Shown: one piece after another, positions 61,922-64,000 of the stretch
How the letters are laid out: each line of letters starts with the position of its first letter
Position numbering within the stretch: the stretch's first letter is position 1
Source: Sipunculus nudus
Taxonomy: Eukaryota; Annelida; Sipuncula; Golfingiida; Sipunculidae
Reading direction: 5' to 3'
Length of the DNA: 64,000 bases
NCBI GenBank assembly: GCA_026874595.1
Contig: CM049317.1
Location: 31,362,901 to 31,426,900 of the forward strand
Translations under genes and position numbers: made by a program
Notes under the pieces: generated by a model
What the model was told of the DNA's origin: nothing
The model's database searches: none
The model's input: the letters and a program-made list of their open reading frames with translations, nothing else

Positions 61922-61923
<2 letters not shown>
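60606..61923. other. Intergenic sequence with unexplained open frames
   Basis: Plus-strand frames at 60,724-60,909, 61,002-61,325 and 61,447-61,824 (61-125 codons) are longer than usual for the window, but I recognise no domain and see no convincing splice structure. They may be parts of an unknown element or chance. Confidence 0.3.
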
Positions 61924-61969
<46 letters not shown>

Positions 61970-61985
61970 TAGTTATATATATATA
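61924..61985. repeat. (TA)n microsatellite
   Basis: TA tract with one short interruption (CTAGT). Confidence 0.95.
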
Positions 61986-63400
61986 AAGGTTTTAATACGA
62001 TATCTCTTGCTACGTACTATGCGTTTCCGCCCGACCTGAAGGGAGCTGATAAAGCTGGGTATTCATAACGCAGGTAATTTGTCTTCTCAAGTGTGTTTGC
62101 CTTCACCAAGGTGGCGCCATGGTCAGTGCAGGTTTCCATGGCATCTTTCCATGTGAGATACGTTGTGTTCAGGTACAGACATTCACTGTGATATTAATGC
62201 CATCCTGCAGGGTAATCTACCACCATAAAAATAAAGTTTTACCAAACCACAGACACTACAAAAACGAGGAATTTATCATGATAATTGTTGTGAAAGTCTG
62301 ATTTATTAAACCAGAATGGCGGAAAAGCAAACTTAAGTTTGCTGTAATATTTCTTAAATAAATTGTTTAATCCAACAATTTTTTCAAACATATGTAGCCT
62401 TGTCCTTTTTTGTCCATCAAGCAAAGACAAAAAATTGACAGCAACTTACTTCTAACATCTCTTTCAGTTCAACTCCATCGAAAGTTATTTAAAGGGACAA
62501 AAACATTTGCCATATGTGTTTTAACTCACGCTGTTATTTCATTTGACTGCCTACAAAGGTTTCATTGCGCATATTGATCCTAAAATCCATATGGCAATAC
62601 ACGCACTTACCTACAACCTCTTTTATGCAACGGTTTTAAAAGTAAGAAAGCACAGTGCCCGTGGTATCTTTACCAAAGCAAGACTAGAGATACTATATTG
62701 CGCATGCGCGTCAACATACCAAACAAGGAGAAGTAAAAAGAAAGTAGAAGCTTTTTGGAAGCTGGAAATAATTAAACCATTTTTGGAAGCTGGAAATAAT
62801 TAAGAAATGCGCGGTACGGCAGCCAGGAAGCGTGTGCGCTAAATTTATGATTTGTGCCACTGGTCGCCCTAATACAAGGGTATATCCACATGTGTACAGT
62901 AGTAAGGAAACTGATTTAAAATAATGGCCAAAACTTCATGTAGAACTTCATTTACATGTTACAGAGATGGCATGTGGATAGATCCCTTTAGGCTTATATT
63001 CCAAGTGAACCAAATATGAAATATTGTGGGGTCACTCTAGAAGCCTTTAAGGAGCAGAGCGTGAACACGTGTCATATTTTCGGTTAGAATATGGTATCAT
63101 ATTAAAAACCGTGCGCTGCAATGTTTGCGAATGAAATATATGCCCTCATGTAAATTTAAATTTTAACCATAGATTGCAAGTAAACAATATTTTATTGCAA
63201 ACACGCAAAGAGGATACGAAAAAAGACCCTACATTGATTCTTCTTGTATGTCCGTCATTTGAATAAAAGAAACTGTGAACTGTGAGCATTTCTAGGTACT
63301 AAACAAATCAATGTACATAGATAATTTTTCTTTATTAATTTGTAGGTCTAGCGCCTAGTTATTTTCCAGTTCCTCCTTTGAGATGACATTTCATTTGACT
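61986..63400. other. Intergenic sequence, nothing firm
   Basis: Contains a 28-bp direct duplication at about 62,752-62,805 ('tttttggaagctggaaataa' twice) and otherwise AT-rich sequence. Confidence 0.4.
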
Positions 63401-63623
63401 TCTGAGTTCTAACCGCTTTGTCACAATTTATTCAATCCAGTGGGCAAGGAGGGCCATACATGTACGAAAAAGGGGTAACAGAGACCTGAAGCGGTTGGAC
63501 GTGCTTTCCACAAGCAGAGAACTGAATAGGAAATATTTTATACCTAAGGCAAGTGGAAGATTAAGATACGTGTCACATGATAAATGAACATTCATTAGTG
63601 CTGTATATCGCATAAACACTGAA

Positions 63624-63758
63624 ATGGGTATCAGTGTAGAGGCCTGGAGGGCCAGAATAGGAACTTTTACTCCGGGTATGAGAGGCCCCGCATGGCAACC
63701 GGAGACTCTCCATGTAACAACGGACTTCTCCGGCAAACTGTCAGGTGCTTGGTACTGA
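63624..63758 (+). CDS. Upstream small frame overlapping the 2A frame
   Basis: A 44-codon ATG frame (MGISVEAWRARIGTFTPGMR and on) that overlaps the start of the 2A-bearing frame in another phase. It may be a 5' UTR upstream ORF of the retroelement or chance. I recognise no family. Confidence 0.2.
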   Translation: MGISVEAWRARIGTFTPGMRGPAWQPETLHVTTDFSGKLSGAWY

Positions 63759-63934
63759 TAAGTATACTTTTGGTGCTAGCGGGGGATGTAGAGCTGAATC
63801 CCGGACCTACTACCAGCCCTAACAAGACCAGTAAACAAAGACAAGGGCAAGGTTATAGACAAGGACCCCCAAACACAAGGACTAGATTACAGTCTAAACT
63901 TGTTGCAAATGCAAGAGGGGACAACTGTTGCTGA
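63692..63934 (+). CDS. 2A-peptide-bearing N-terminus, probable non-LTR retrotransposon frame
   Basis: An 80-codon frame. Residues 19-30 are hydrophobic (CLVLISILLVLA) and are followed at once by GDVELNPGP (Asp32 to Pro39; 63,785-63,808), matching the D-V/I-E-x-N-P-G-P 2A motif that makes ribosomes skip the Gly-Pro bond. Such 2A sequences are known at the N-termini of invertebrate non-LTR retrotransposons, where the hydrophobic stretch may double as a signal sequence. After the motif comes a basic, Gln/Arg/Thr-rich tail, as in ORF1-like or linker regions. The frame ends at TGA 63,932. An overlapping frame starts at ATG 63,909 (MQEGTTVADSSFTSTPVSSS) and stays open to the window end, so a one-base shift or a second ORF is likely. 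No RT is inside the window. Confidence 0.7.
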   Translation: MATGDSPCNNGLLRQTVRCLVLISILLVLAGDVELNPGPTTSPNKTSKQRQGQGYRQGPPNTRTRLQSKLVANARGDNCC

Positions 63935-64000
63935 CTCAAGTTTTACTTCAACACCGGTCAGTAGCAGTAAGGGTAGTCAGCCACATACCCCATCCCAAAT
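63909..64000 (+). CDS. Partial frame continuing past the window edge
   Basis: Opens at ATG 63,909 in a different phase from the 2A frame and stays open to 64,000. The product is Ser/Thr/Pro-rich (STPVSSSKGSQPHTPS), typical of a disordered linker. It is probably the continuation of the retroelement protein after a frameshift, or the start of a following ORF. Confidence 0.35.
   Translation, partial: MQEGTTVADSSFTSTPVSSSKGSQPHTPSQ

Noticed and set aside
63428-63736. 102-codon minus-strand frame
   Set aside because: It is antisense to the 2A-bearing frame and its 5' region, with no motif.

Overview
This is an AT-rich animal nuclear window dominated by repeats and mobile-element remains. I found no intact host protein-coding gene, so most short open frames here are background. 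Spliced exons with canonical GT/AG borders, a LINE with a C-terminal zinc knuckle, tRNA-headed SINE-like repeats, TA microsatellites and 2A-bearing retroelement sequence all point to a metazoan. A marine invertebrate, probably a mollusc or another lophotrochozoan, fits best, but that is inference and no marker gene fixes the species.

Layout. 1-11.9 kb: part of a dispersed repeat (30-500), two small tandem arrays with a 77-bp period (2.77-3.63 and 7.70-8.71 kb), a TA microsatellite, a SINE-like repeat (5.13-5.60 kb) and an octamer-rich tract near 9 kb. 11.93-27.34 kb: one continuous satellite of roughly 200 diverged 77-bp monomers. It has a higher-order period of about 5.0 kb (about 65 monomers), and each monomer carries a CCCTAACCC core. 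27.35-27.98 kb: a GC-richer island of short repeats that abuts and truncates the next element. 27.98-30.64 kb, minus strand: the most notable feature, a decayed six-exon transposase gene. Its N-terminus carries the zinc motifs of the RAG1 N-terminal region plus the RING/zinc-finger pair, and its downstream exons resemble a DDE transposase core.

31.2-35.0 kb and 55.9-60.2 kb are diverged copies of one long dispersed repeat; the second copy starts with a near-identical tandem duplication of about 976 bp. 41.47-45.39 kb, minus strand: a decayed non-LTR retrotransposon (endonuclease, reverse transcriptase, C-terminal zinc knuckle). 45.98-49.75 kb holds a direct-repeat pair that may be LTR-derived. 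52.6-54.1 kb is a nest of small elements: a double CRE plus TATA box, a tRNA-like sequence, a 135-bp inverted-repeat element and a 760-bp foldback element with inverted repeats of about 177 bp around a GC-rich core. 63.62-64.0 kb holds the 5' end of what looks like a retrotransposon coding region with a 2A ribosome-skipping motif (DVELNPGP) after a hydrophobic segment; it runs off the window.

No operon-like or host pathway relationships can be drawn. The shared theme is nested insertion and decay of transposons around a large satellite block.
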